Assembly: GCA_024691665.1 (NCBI GenBank)
Contig: JAILNJ010000168.1
Coordinates: 1-5,843 of the forward strand
DNA length: 5,843 nt
Direction: 5' to 3'
From: Gammaproteobacteria bacterium
GTDB taxonomy: Bacteria > Bacillota_I > Bacilli_A > Izemoplasmatales > UBA1188
A model generated the notes under the pieces. That model had not been told where the DNA came from and searched no databases. It worked only from the letters and a program-made list of their open reading frames with translations. Below, piece by piece: positions 1 through 5,842 of the stretch; the stretch's first letter is position 1; each line of letters starts with the position of its first letter. Position numbers and translations under genes: made by a program.

Positions 1-1359
1 TATGAACTCTTATCTTTCTCTATTAGAATGACTATTATTAGATCTAATATAGAAAAAGAGATTAAAGAGCCAAAACAACCTAATCTAGAAAAGGTTAAAG
101 AATTTATTAAAAGTATTCCTTTTGAACTAACTATAGATCAAAAGAATGCGGTTAATACTATATTTAGTGATATGAGATTAAACCATCCAATGTCTACACT
201 CCTTGAGGGTGATGTTGGAAGTGGTAAAACAATTATCGCAATTATCTCTATCTATGCGGCAGTAACCGCAGGATCACAAGCTTTAGTAATGGCACCAACT
301 GAAGTATTATCATTCCAACATTATGAAAACTTTAAATCGTATTTTAAAGATTTTAATGTGAGAGTTGAATGCTTAACTTCATCAACTAAAACAAAAGATA
401 GAGAGGCAATTCTATCTGGCCTTAAGAATGGTGAAATTGATGTAGTAATTGGTACACATTCATTATTAAATAATGAAGTACAATTTAAAAACTTAGGATT
501 TGTCGTATGTGATGAACAACATAAGTTCGGTGTAGAACAGAGAAAAATTATTAGAGAAAAAGGTAATAATCCAGACGTTCTATATATGACCGCAACTCCA
601 ATTCCAAGAACCTTATCTCTTACACTTTTTAATGATATGAAACTAGTTAGTGTGAAGACTATGCCTAAAAATAGAAAGAGTATCATCACTAAGATTCATA
701 CTTATAAAGAATATTTAAAAGTATTAGAGTTCGTTGAAGAAGAATTAAAAGAAGGTCGTCAAGCTTATTTTGTATCACCATTAATTGAAGATGATAGTGA
801 AAACTCAAATGTATTAAAGGTAAAGACTGATCTTGAATCATACTTCAAAAATTATAGGATTGGACTCCTTCATGGTAAGATGACATCTGAAGAAAAAGAA
901 GATGTCATAAATAAATTTATGAATCATGAAATAGATATTCTATCTTCTACCACAGTAATTGAAGTAGGTATTAACAATCCAAACGCATCAATTATGGTTA
1001 TTCTTGATGCTTCATCATTTGGATTATCTAGCTTACACCAATTAAGAGGAAGAGTAGGAAGAGGTAGCGATACTGGATATTGTTTCCTCCTTGTATCTAA
1101 GAGCGATCAAATAGATAAGCTTAAGATACTAGAAGAAACGCAAGATGGATTCTTAATTAGTGAAGAAGATTTAAGACTAAGAGGTCCTGGAGATTTCTTA
1201 GGTGTTAATCAATCAGGTAAACTTAATTTTAGATTTGCGGACTTTATTAAAGATAAAAGAATACTTGAAAACGCAATAAAAGATGCAAAAGAGTTAGTAA
1301 AGAATTATAATATATATACGTATTATAATTCGCATCTATATAGTGATAAATTTGATTAA
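1..1359 (+). CDS. recG: ATP-dependent DNA helicase RecG, 5'-truncated by the window edge
   Basis: RecG is a superfamily 2 double-stranded DNA translocase that reverses stalled replication forks and branch-migrates Holliday junctions and D-/R-loops. The frame is open from base 1: nine codons precede the first ATG (28) and, with the residues after it, match the conserved family segment just before the helicase core. ATG 28 is therefore an internal Met, and roughly 230 residues including the wedge domain lie upstream. Numbering from base 1, the visible 452 residues contain Walker A GDVGSGKT (70-77), the DEQH Walker B (171-174) followed by KFGVEQR, motif III TATPIPRT (197-204), the late helicase motif STTVIEVGI, motif VI QLRGRVGRG (347-355), and the RecG hallmark RLRGPGDFLG near the C-terminus. 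All core motifs are intact, so the enzyme should be functional. It ends 29 bases before plsX, consistent with one operon. The main limit is the missing N-terminus. Confidence 0.96.
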   Translation, partial: YELLSFSIRMTIIRSNIEKEIKEPKQPNLEKVKEFIKSIPFELTIDQKNAVNTIFSDMRLNHPMSTLLEGDVGSGKTIIAIISIYAAVTAGSQALVMAPTEVLSFQHYENFKSYFKDFNVRVECLTSSTKTKDREAILSGLKNGEIDVVIGTHSLLNNEVQFKNLGFVVCDEQHKFGVEQRKIIREKGNNPDVLYMTATPIPRTLSLTLFNDMKLVSVKTMPKNRKSIITKIHTYKEYLKVLEFVEEELKEGRQAYFVSPLIEDDSENSNVLKVKTDLESYFKNYRIGLLHGKMTSEEKEDVINKFMNHEIDILSSTTVIEVGINNPNASIMVILDASSFGLSSLHQLRGRVGRGSDTGYCFLLVSKSDQIDKLKILEETQDGFLISEEDLRLRGPGDFLGVNQSGKLNFRFADFIKDKRILENAIKDAKELVKNYNIYTYYNSHLYSDKFD

Positions 1360-1375
1360 TTGATAAACTGTATAC

Positions 1376-1380
1376 GGAGG
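1376..1380 (+). promoter_or_regulatory. Ribosome binding site of plsX
   Basis: A perfect GGAGG sits 8 bases before the plsX ATG at 1389. It is the strongest Shine-Dalgarno in the cluster and fixes the plsX start. The 29-base recG-plsX gap holds no convincing promoter or terminator, so plsX is probably transcribed from upstream of recG. Confidence 0.85.
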
Positions 1381-1388
1381 ATAAAAAA

Positions 1389-2402
1389 ATGATTAGAGTA
1401 GCAGTAGACGCAATGGGTGGAGATTTTGCACCACAAGAACCAGTATTAGGCGCAATGGAAGCCGTTAAAAAATGCGATGATATTGTAATAACATTATTCG
1501 GTAGAACTGAAGAAATTAATAAATATTTGAAACCACACGATAGAATTAAGGTAGTAGATGCTAGAGATGTTATCCCTATGGGAGAACATGATCCAGTTAG
1601 AGCTATTAGAACTATGAAGGATTCTTCAATGGTTAAAGCTATGACTGCAGTAGCACAAGGTGAAGCTGATGCATTCTGTTCAGCTGGTCCTACTCAAGCA
1701 CTTGTTATTGGTGCTCACTTAATTATTAGAAGAATGGAAGGATTTAAGCGTCCTGCTTTAGCACCTTTTATTCCTTCATTTGCTGGTGGTAACACTATCA
1801 TTCTTGATAGTGGTGCAAACCTTGAAGTTAAACCAGAACAACTCTTACAACAAGCTTACTTCGCACATGTTTACGCAAAAGAAGTAATGGGTATTAAAGA
1901 TCCTAAAATTGGACTATTAAATATTGGTACTGAAGAAGGTAAGGGAAGAGTATTTGAAAATGAATGCTATAAACTTTTAAGTGAATCAGACCTTAACTTC
2001 GTTGGTAACGTAGAACCTAAAGAAATTTTAAATCCACCATGCAATATCTTAATTTCTGATGGATTTACTATGAATATCTGTGTTAAAACCCTAGAAGGAA
2101 CTGCTAAAACTATGGGAGCTATGCTTAAACGTAGTTTAATGAGTTCATTCTTTAGTAAGATTGGCGCATTATTTGCTAAGAAGAGTTTAGATAAATTTAA
2201 AAAGGATATGAATCCAGATGATGCATCTGCTGCTATGGTATTTGGTACTAAATACCCATGCGTTAAAGCACATGGATCATCTAATAGAATTGGCTTTAGT
2301 TATGGTATCTTACTTTCTGCATCTGTCGCAAGAGAAGGTGTAATTGAAAAAGTAAGTAAAGCCTTAAAAGATTCTATGCCTCAAGGTGAGACAAATGAGT
2401 AG
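1389..2402 (+). CDS. plsX: Phosphate acyltransferase PlsX
   Basis: PlsX converts acyl-ACP and inorganic phosphate to acyl-phosphate, the donor used by PlsY to acylate glycerol-3-phosphate. It is a peripheral membrane enzyme and the first step of phospholipid synthesis in most Bacillota. The 337 residues match the usual family length. Visible landmarks are DAMGGD (7-12), the R-x-MKDSSM segment (74-81), GEADAFCSAG (91-100), RPALAPFIP (121-129), DSGAN (140-144), LLNIGTEEGKG (176-186), DGFTMNICVKTLEG (224-237) and KAHGSSN (293-299). Several usually glycine-rich spots differ: SAGPTQAL where SAGNTGAL is typical, DGFTMN for DGFVGN, and ASAAMVFG where GGAPLLG is typical. The identity is still clear, and the differences probably reflect lineage divergence. 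No fapR, fabD, fabG or acpP flanks it, unlike in Bacillus. It overlaps rnc by 8 bases. Confidence 0.95.
   Translation: MIRVAVDAMGGDFAPQEPVLGAMEAVKKCDDIVITLFGRTEEINKYLKPHDRIKVVDARDVIPMGEHDPVRAIRTMKDSSMVKAMTAVAQGEADAFCSAGPTQALVIGAHLIIRRMEGFKRPALAPFIPSFAGGNTIILDSGANLEVKPEQLLQQAYFAHVYAKEVMGIKDPKIGLLNIGTEEGKGRVFENECYKLLSESDLNFVGNVEPKEILNPPCNILISDGFTMNICVKTLEGTAKTMGAMLKRSLMSSFFSKIGALFAKKSLDKFKKDMNPDDASAAMVFGTKYPCVKAHGSSNRIGFSYGILLSASVAREGVIEKVSKALKDSMPQGETNE
2383..2390 (+). promoter_or_regulatory. Ribosome binding site deciding the rnc start
   Basis: AAGGTGAG inside the last plsX codons, close before ATG 2395, is the only Shine-Dalgarno-like sequence near the rnc start. It supports ATG 2395 over GTG 2386, which lies within this motif. 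Spacing is short (4 bases from the last G), so ribosomes finishing plsX probably also contribute through coupling. Confidence 0.6.
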
Positions 2403-3066
2403 ACATCCACTAGAAGAATACTTTGATATAACTTTTAATGATATAAGCTTACTTGAAACTGCATTAACTCATTCATCATATTCTAATGAATTCGGTGGTA
2501 AAAACAACGAAAGATTAGAATTTGTAGGAGATGCAGTTGTAGACCTTTTAATTGGCGAATATTTATTTAAAAATACTCCTGAAAAAGAAGGTCAATTAAC
2601 TAAGAAACGTGCGAATATCGTATGTGAAAAATCTCTATCATACTATGCATCACTATTCCATCTTGAAGATTATCTTAAACTTGGAAAAGGTGAAGAAAAG
2701 ACTGGTGGTAGAGAAATGGATTCAATTAAGTGTGACTTATTTGAAGCCTTTATTGGAGCTATTTTTATTGATCAAGGACTAGATTCTTGTCGTAAAGTAA
2801 TCAATAAAATAATTATTCCAAATCTAGATTATGCATTTAAAGAAACAATCGACTACAAGACAATGCTTCAAGAATATGTTCAAGCTGAAAAGAGAATGCT
2901 TAAATATGAACTTGTTAAAGTAGAAGGCAAACCTCATGATAGAGTATTTACTTTTAAAGTAATTATGGATGAAGATATTGTTCTTGGTGTAGGAAAGGGA
3001 AAGAGTCACTTAGAAGCTGAGATGGCCGCAGCCAAAGAAGCACTAAGTAAACTCGCGGTTAAATAA
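2395..3066 (+). CDS. rnc: Ribonuclease III
   Basis: RNase III is a Mg2+-dependent double-strand-specific endonuclease that homodimerises to process the rRNA precursor and to cut structured mRNAs and sense-antisense duplexes. I chose ATG 2395 (223 residues). It has AAGGTGAG just upstream (2383-2390) and overlaps the plsX stop as ATGAGTAG, whereas the GTG at 2386, three codons earlier, has no Shine-Dalgarno. The signature NERLEFVGDAV (38-48) carries E39, E42 and D46; E65 and the second metal-binding pair D114/E117 (CDLFEAFIGAIF) are present, at the E. coli catalytic positions. A double-stranded RNA-binding domain follows at about 151-221, ending in the typical KSHLEAEMAAAKEAL helix. Both domains are complete and the length is normal. 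The plsX-rnc adjacency without acpP between them is also known in mycoplasmas. Confidence 0.97.
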   Translation: MSRHPLEEYFDITFNDISLLETALTHSSYSNEFGGKNNERLEFVGDAVVDLLIGEYLFKNTPEKEGQLTKKRANIVCEKSLSYYASLFHLEDYLKLGKGEEKTGGREMDSIKCDLFEAFIGAIFIDQGLDSCRKVINKIIIPNLDYAFKETIDYKTMLQEYVQAEKRMLKYELVKVEGKPHDRVFTFKVIMDEDIVLGVGKGKSHLEAEMAAAKEALSKLAVK

Positions 3067-3067
3067 T

Positions 3068-3721
3068 ATGAAAAAAGAAACTCAATTATTAATTAAATTA
3101 ATAGATGATGATATGGTTAATGTGAATGCCTTATTAATTAAGAATTATAGAGGTCTTCATATTACTGAAAAAGATATCATAGTTTTATCTATGCTTTCAC
3201 GCCAAGATATTAAAGGTAACCGTGTCTTCAGTTCTAAGAATATGAGTAAGAAGATTGGTCTTGAAATAGATGAATTCTGTAACTCTATCGATAAACTTGA
3301 AAGTAGAAACTATATCAAGATTGAAGAAGGAACATCTCCAAAGACTGGTAAGATTGTTGAATATTTCTATTTAGATGGATTCTATGATGCGCTCGCAGAA
3401 CTCTATCTTGAAAAGATAAGAAAAGAGAATGAACAAAAGAACCAATCTTTTGAAGAAGAAATAACTAACTTATTTGAAAGAACTTTTGAAAGACCTCTCA
3501 CAGTTAGTGATGCTGATGTAATTAGAAAATGGTCTATGGAAGGTGACTATAAATTAGAAGAAATCAAAACTGAGATTTTAGCTGCTGCTAAAGTAGGTAA
3601 GTTCTCACTTAAGTATGTTGATTCAAAGTTAGTTAAGAAACATATTGAAACCGAAAATAATAAAGAATATACAAATCAATCCACAGTAATTAAAGAATTA
3701 AGCGAAAAATGGAAAAAGTAA
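3068..3721 (+). CDS. dnaD: DnaD-family replication initiation/restart protein
   Basis: DnaD works with DnaB and DnaI of Bacillota to load the replicative helicase at oriC and at restarted forks. The 217-residue protein has the expected layout: an N-terminal winged-helix domain (DDBH1, about 15-115; NALLIKNYRGL and later SSKNMSKKIGL resemble the DnaD start and recognition region), a charged linker (116-130), and the DDBH2 domain (about 131-195) with the diagnostic LFERTFERPLTVSDADVIRKW segment shortened here to its core, ERPLTVSDADVIRKW (141-155). The C-terminal YxxxIxxxW motif is only partly kept: Y183 is present but K187 and K191 replace Ile and Trp. ATG 3068 fits the family N-terminus but has no clear Shine-Dalgarno. 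It begins 1 base after the rnc stop, so translation is probably coupled. Its end overlaps nth by 13 bases, the gene partner also seen in Bacillus. Confidence 0.92.
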   Translation: MKKETQLLIKLIDDDMVNVNALLIKNYRGLHITEKDIIVLSMLSRQDIKGNRVFSSKNMSKKIGLEIDEFCNSIDKLESRNYIKIEEGTSPKTGKIVEYFYLDGFYDALAELYLEKIRKENEQKNQSFEEEITNLFERTFERPLTVSDADVIRKWSMEGDYKLEEIKTEILAAAKVGKFSLKYVDSKLVKKHIETENNKEYTNQSTVIKELSEKWKK

Positions 3722-4341
3722 CTAAGGATGAACTTATTTCTTATTTGGAAAGTCTTCATAACGATGCGAAATGTGCATTAAACTATACTAACGATTATGA
3801 ATTATTAATCGCTATTATTCTTAGTGCCCAAACAACTGATGAATCAGTTAATAAAGTAACTCCTATACTATTTAGTAAGTATAAGAATATAGAAGACTTA
3901 TCTAACGCAGATCAAAGTGAAGTTGAATCTATAATTCATTCAATTGGTCTTTATAAGAATAAATCCTCAAACATTATTAAATGTGCACAAAAATTAAACG
4001 AAGACGGATATAAGAATATTCCTGATTCATTTGATTATTTAATAACTCTTCCAGGAGTTGGAAGAAAAACCGCAAATGTATTCCTCGCTGAATACTATAA
4101 TAAGAATACACTTGGAATAGATACACATATCTTAAGGATATCTAAGAGATTAAGAATATCCAAAGAAGATTCGGATGTCTTAAAAGTAGAAAAAGACTTA
4201 AAAGAATTTATTGGTGATTATCCTACTAAGAAATTCCATCATATGATGATTGTCTTTGGAAGAAATGAATGTACCGCTAAAAAGCCATTGTGTAAAGACT
4301 GTAAAATAAAAGAAAAATGTATAACTGGGCATAATGAATAA
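3709..4341 (+). CDS. nth: Endonuclease III (DNA glycosylase/AP lyase)
   Basis: Nth removes oxidised pyrimidines such as thymine glycol and nicks the resulting abasic site, starting base-excision repair. The 210 residues match the family length. The helix-hairpin-helix LPGVGRKTANV (114-124) holds the catalytic lysine K120, and GIDTHILR (136-143) holds the catalytic aspartate D138, the same positions as in E. coli Nth. The C-terminal [4Fe-4S] ligands are complete as C188-x6-C195-x2-C198-x5-C204. ELLIAIILSAQTTD (31-44) is the typical N-terminal core helix. ATG 3709 lies inside the end of dnaD with only a weak purine-rich stretch before it, so coupling to dnaD is likely. The last four codons form the left arm of the cluster's terminator. 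Confidence 0.97.
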   Translation: MEKVTKDELISYLESLHNDAKCALNYTNDYELLIAIILSAQTTDESVNKVTPILFSKYKNIEDLSNADQSEVESIIHSIGLYKNKSSNIIKCAQKLNEDGYKNIPDSFDYLITLPGVGRKTANVFLAEYYNKNTLGIDTHILRISKRLRISKEDSDVLKVEKDLKEFIGDYPTKKFHHMMIVFGRNECTAKKPLCKDCKIKEKCITGHNE

Positions 4342-4353
4342 TTATGCCTTTTT
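4328..4353 (+). terminator. Rho-independent terminator of the recG-nth cluster
   Basis: A perfect 8-bp stem pairs GGCATAAT (4328-4335) with ATTATGCC (4341-4348) around the 5-base loop GAATA, followed at once by TTTTT (4349-4353). The left arm lies inside the last nth codons, and the nth stop TAA (4339-4341) sits in the loop and at the start of the right arm. This ends the five-gene transcript and makes the next gene a separate transcription unit. Confidence 0.85.
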
Positions 4354-4408
4354 ATATAAATTGGTTCAAAAAATGAATATTTTTTTCAAATTCAGGGATA
4401 TTGCAGGG

Positions 4409-4439
4409 CCACATTAAAAGTGATAAAAAGAGAATGTGG
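4409..4439 (+). promoter_or_regulatory. Inverted repeat overlapping the regulator's Shine-Dalgarno
   Basis: CCACATT (4409-4415) is an exact inverted repeat of AATGTGG (4433-4439), separated by 17 bases. The right arm shares its final GG with the GGAGG at 4438-4442. In RNA the stem would hide part of the ribosome binding site. In DNA the two arms, 24 bases apart centre to centre, could be an operator for a dimeric HTH protein, for instance autoregulation by the gene downstream. The repeat is seen directly; either function is inference. Confidence 0.4.
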
Positions 4440-4442
4440 AGG
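4438..4442 (+). promoter_or_regulatory. Ribosome binding site deciding the regulator start
   Basis: GGAGG lies 5 bases before ATG 4448, which makes that ATG the start. The alternative GTG at 4436, four codons earlier in the same frame, overlaps this motif and has no Shine-Dalgarno of its own. Confidence 0.8.
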
Positions 4443-4447
4443 CAAAA

Positions 4448-5680
4448 ATGAATATAAATAAATTATTAGTTGCTGTTAAAAAAGAAACAGAAAGAACTTC
4501 TAAAGAGATCACATCTTATACTATAGGAGCTCTTGCGAGAAAAAGAAGACTAGAAAAGAAACTCACACTAAGTGAAGTCTCTAAAGATATATGTAGTATT
4601 TCTTACCTTTCTAAAATTGAATCTAATAAAATCATCCCTAATAAAAGATGTCTTGAATTATTAATGGAGAGAATTGATATATCTAAATGGGAAATATATG
4701 CACTTGAAAACTGTGATTCTATCATGAAAGAATTAGTTAATGCATTTCTTTATGGTAATACTCAAAAGTTAAAAGAGATGTTTGATGATGCGATGACTAC
4801 TGATAATAATCAATGTACTGATATTATTAAGATTGCTTATTATCTATATATTAATGATTTAAGTAATGCAGAGACTTTAATATCTGAAAATCTTAGTATC
4901 CCAGTATCTATGAGTAAATCAATATTATATGTATTTAATTATCTAGCGGGATTCTATCTTACTTTAACTAATGAACTTGATGAAGTTGAAAAGATTCTAA
5001 AGAAATCAAAAGAAGCATATTTCTCTGATGAACTTTCACTCTTATTTCAAGAATTAGGTTTTATTTATTATGTGAAGTGTGGTAGATCAATTCTTGCGAA
5101 GAAAGCTCTAGATTATATAGTTAATGAATATAAGAATAGGATGTTATTCCATAGACTTGAAAGATGTAATCTATTTTATTCATATTTACTTCTTAATGAA
5201 GGTGAATATGATGAAGTAATAACTGTGTGTGATAATCTTCTTTATAGCTCAAAAATCTGCGATTATGAGCTATATAACTATATTATGGCTAAAGCTTTAT
5301 ACCTATCAGATAAAAAGTTGTCATGTATTCAGTATATTGATGAACTAGATAAAAGAAGTAAATATTATCCTTTAATCGCAGATATAAAATATGAACTATC
5401 TAATGATAAAGATAAAGTAATAGAAGAAATGAGTGAAGTAAGTCTTAAAGGATATACATTCTATATTGAATACTTCATGAAGAATAAATCTGGTACATTA
5501 ACTAGAAACTTCTTTGAAGGAAAACTTTATATGTCTTACTACAATTCAAATGATATCTACATTAGAATTGATATGCTTAAGAAAGAAAGAGATTATTTAA
5601 TCTCAAATAAGAAGTATCGTGACGCAGTATATTTAACTAAGAAAATAGAGAAAATAAAAAATAAGAGCCTGGATTTATAA
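4448..5680 (+). CDS. XRE-family HTH regulator with TPR-like C-terminal region (RRNPP-like)
   Basis: This is probably a cytoplasmic transcription factor; its target and inducer are unknown. The 410 residues start with a 25-residue polar extension, then an XRE-type helix-turn-helix at about 26-83 (IGALARKRRLEKKLTLSEVS leading into the SISYLSKIES recognition segment and P64), a pattern very like PlcR-type N-terminal domains. From about 90 to the end the protein is predicted by eye to be all helical, with repeated Tyr/Leu-rich helix pairs such as the one at 249-265 (GEYDEVITVCDNLL), as expected of degenerate TPR repeats. No signal peptide, membrane segment or enzymatic motif is evident. HTH plus TPR is the architecture of RRNPP regulators (Rgg, PlcR, PrgX), which bind short secreted peptides, but no peptide gene is visible nearby, so this link is inference. 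It is transcribed separately from nth. Its stop codon lies at the apex of the downstream hairpin. Confidence 0.8.
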   Translation: MNINKLLVAVKKETERTSKEITSYTIGALARKRRLEKKLTLSEVSKDICSISYLSKIESNKIIPNKRCLELLMERIDISKWEIYALENCDSIMKELVNAFLYGNTQKLKEMFDDAMTTDNNQCTDIIKIAYYLYINDLSNAETLISENLSIPVSMSKSILYVFNYLAGFYLTLTNELDEVEKILKKSKEAYFSDELSLLFQELGFIYYVKCGRSILAKKALDYIVNEYKNRMLFHRLERCNLFYSYLLLNEGEYDEVITVCDNLLYSSKICDYELYNYIMAKALYLSDKKLSCIQYIDELDKRSKYYPLIADIKYELSNDKDKVIEEMSEVSLKGYTFYIEYFMKNKSGTLTRNFFEGKLYMSYYNSNDIYIRIDMLKKERDYLISNKKYRDAVYLTKKIEKIKNKSLDL

Positions 5681-5692
5681 AATCACAGGCTC
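5665..5692. terminator. Bidirectional terminator between convergent genes
   Basis: GAGCCTG (5665-5671) pairs with CAGGCTC (5686-5692). The stem continues past a bulged A (5685) with GATT/AATC, leaving an apex that contains TTATAA, the stop codons of both flanking genes. Read on the - strand the stem is followed by a run of T broken by one or two A (complement of 5651-5664), a good intrinsic terminator for the right-hand gene. On the + strand the following sequence, ATATTCTTCTTT, is a weaker T-rich tract, so termination of the regulator is plausible but less certain. Confidence 0.75.
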
Positions 5693-5842
5693 ATATTCTT
5701 CTTTACTGAGATCGTTTGATAAGCAATAGATTCTAGAGAAATCTAGTTCTCTATATATCCCACCATTCATATTCGTTTTAATTGAACTGATGATAGTAGT
5801 TTTTCTTTTTATTATTTTTAAAATGTCTTGTCCATTTTCGTT
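5675..5842 (-). CDS. C-terminal end of an unidentified convergent gene (partial)
   Basis: A - strand frame is open from the right edge to a TAA at 5675-5677, giving 55 residues ending in EEYEPVIL. I do not recognise the family. The only internal Met (residue 25) would leave about 30 residues, so this is more likely the tail of a longer gene starting beyond the window. Support is positional: 55 open codons are unlikely by chance at this AT content, the codon use resembles the neighbours (AGA, ATA, AAA), and a hairpin with a T-tract oriented for this strand sits at its end. The visible tail is polar and charged with no membrane segment or recognisable motif. It faces the regulator gene tail to tail. 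Confidence 0.55.
   Translation of the reverse strand, partial: NENGQDILKIIKRKTTIISSIKTNMNGGIYRELDFSRIYCLSNDLSKEEYEPVIL

Larger units (their letters stand above)
4354..4447 (+). promoter_or_regulatory. Leader/control region of the HTH-TPR regulator gene
   Basis: This 94-base gap between the terminator and the regulator ATG must hold its promoter, because the preceding unit is terminated. It is AT-rich with a short GC-richer core (4393-4412). I see no convincing sigma-A promoter; the best guess, TTGCAG (4401-4406) with TAAAAA (4424-4429) at 17-base spacing, is weak. Small repeats are present: CAGGG twice (4393-4397 and 4404-4408), AAAAATGAATAT twice (4369-4380 and 4444-4455), and the 7-bp inverted repeat described separately. 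The role as a control region is inferred from position. Confidence 0.5.

Noticed and set aside
321..689. 122-codon open frame on the - strand inside recG
   Set aside because: It lies opposite strongly conserved helicase motifs, has no ribosome binding site or family resemblance, and is a shadow of the real gene.
2386..2394. GTG 2386 as the rnc start
   Set aside because: It adds three codons without a Shine-Dalgarno; ATG 2395 has AAGGTGAG upstream and fits the family N-terminus.
2824..3009. 61-codon open frame on the - strand inside rnc
   Set aside because: It is antisense to the double-stranded RNA-binding domain, and its Phe/Ile/Lys-rich composition is what the complement of this coding sequence gives.
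4368..4385. AAAAAAT / ATTTTTT inverted repeat with a 4-base spacer, as a terminator or operator
   Set aside because: The stem is entirely A/T and easily produced by chance in this leader; a better terminator already lies just upstream.
4373..4417. 14-codon micro-ORF (MNIFFKFRDIAGPH) just upstream of the regulator, a possible signalling peptide
   Set aside because: It has no Shine-Dalgarno, no signal sequence and no similarity to known RRNPP pheromones, and its ATG follows an A-run that is common in this DNA. Conservation in relatives would be needed to revive it.
4401..4429. TTGCAG-17-TAAAAA as a sigma-A promoter for the regulator
   Set aside because: Matches to consensus are poor at both boxes, and the implied start would leave a leader of only about a dozen bases; kept only as a weak possibility.
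4436..4447. GTG 4436 as the regulator start
   Set aside because: The GTG is part of the GTGGAGG ribosome binding site serving ATG 4448.
1..5680. Mycoplasma-type code with TGA as tryptophan, suggested by AT-richness and plsX-rnc adjacency
   Set aside because: No gene contains in-frame TGA, tryptophan is TGG, and every frame has family-typical length under the standard bacterial code.
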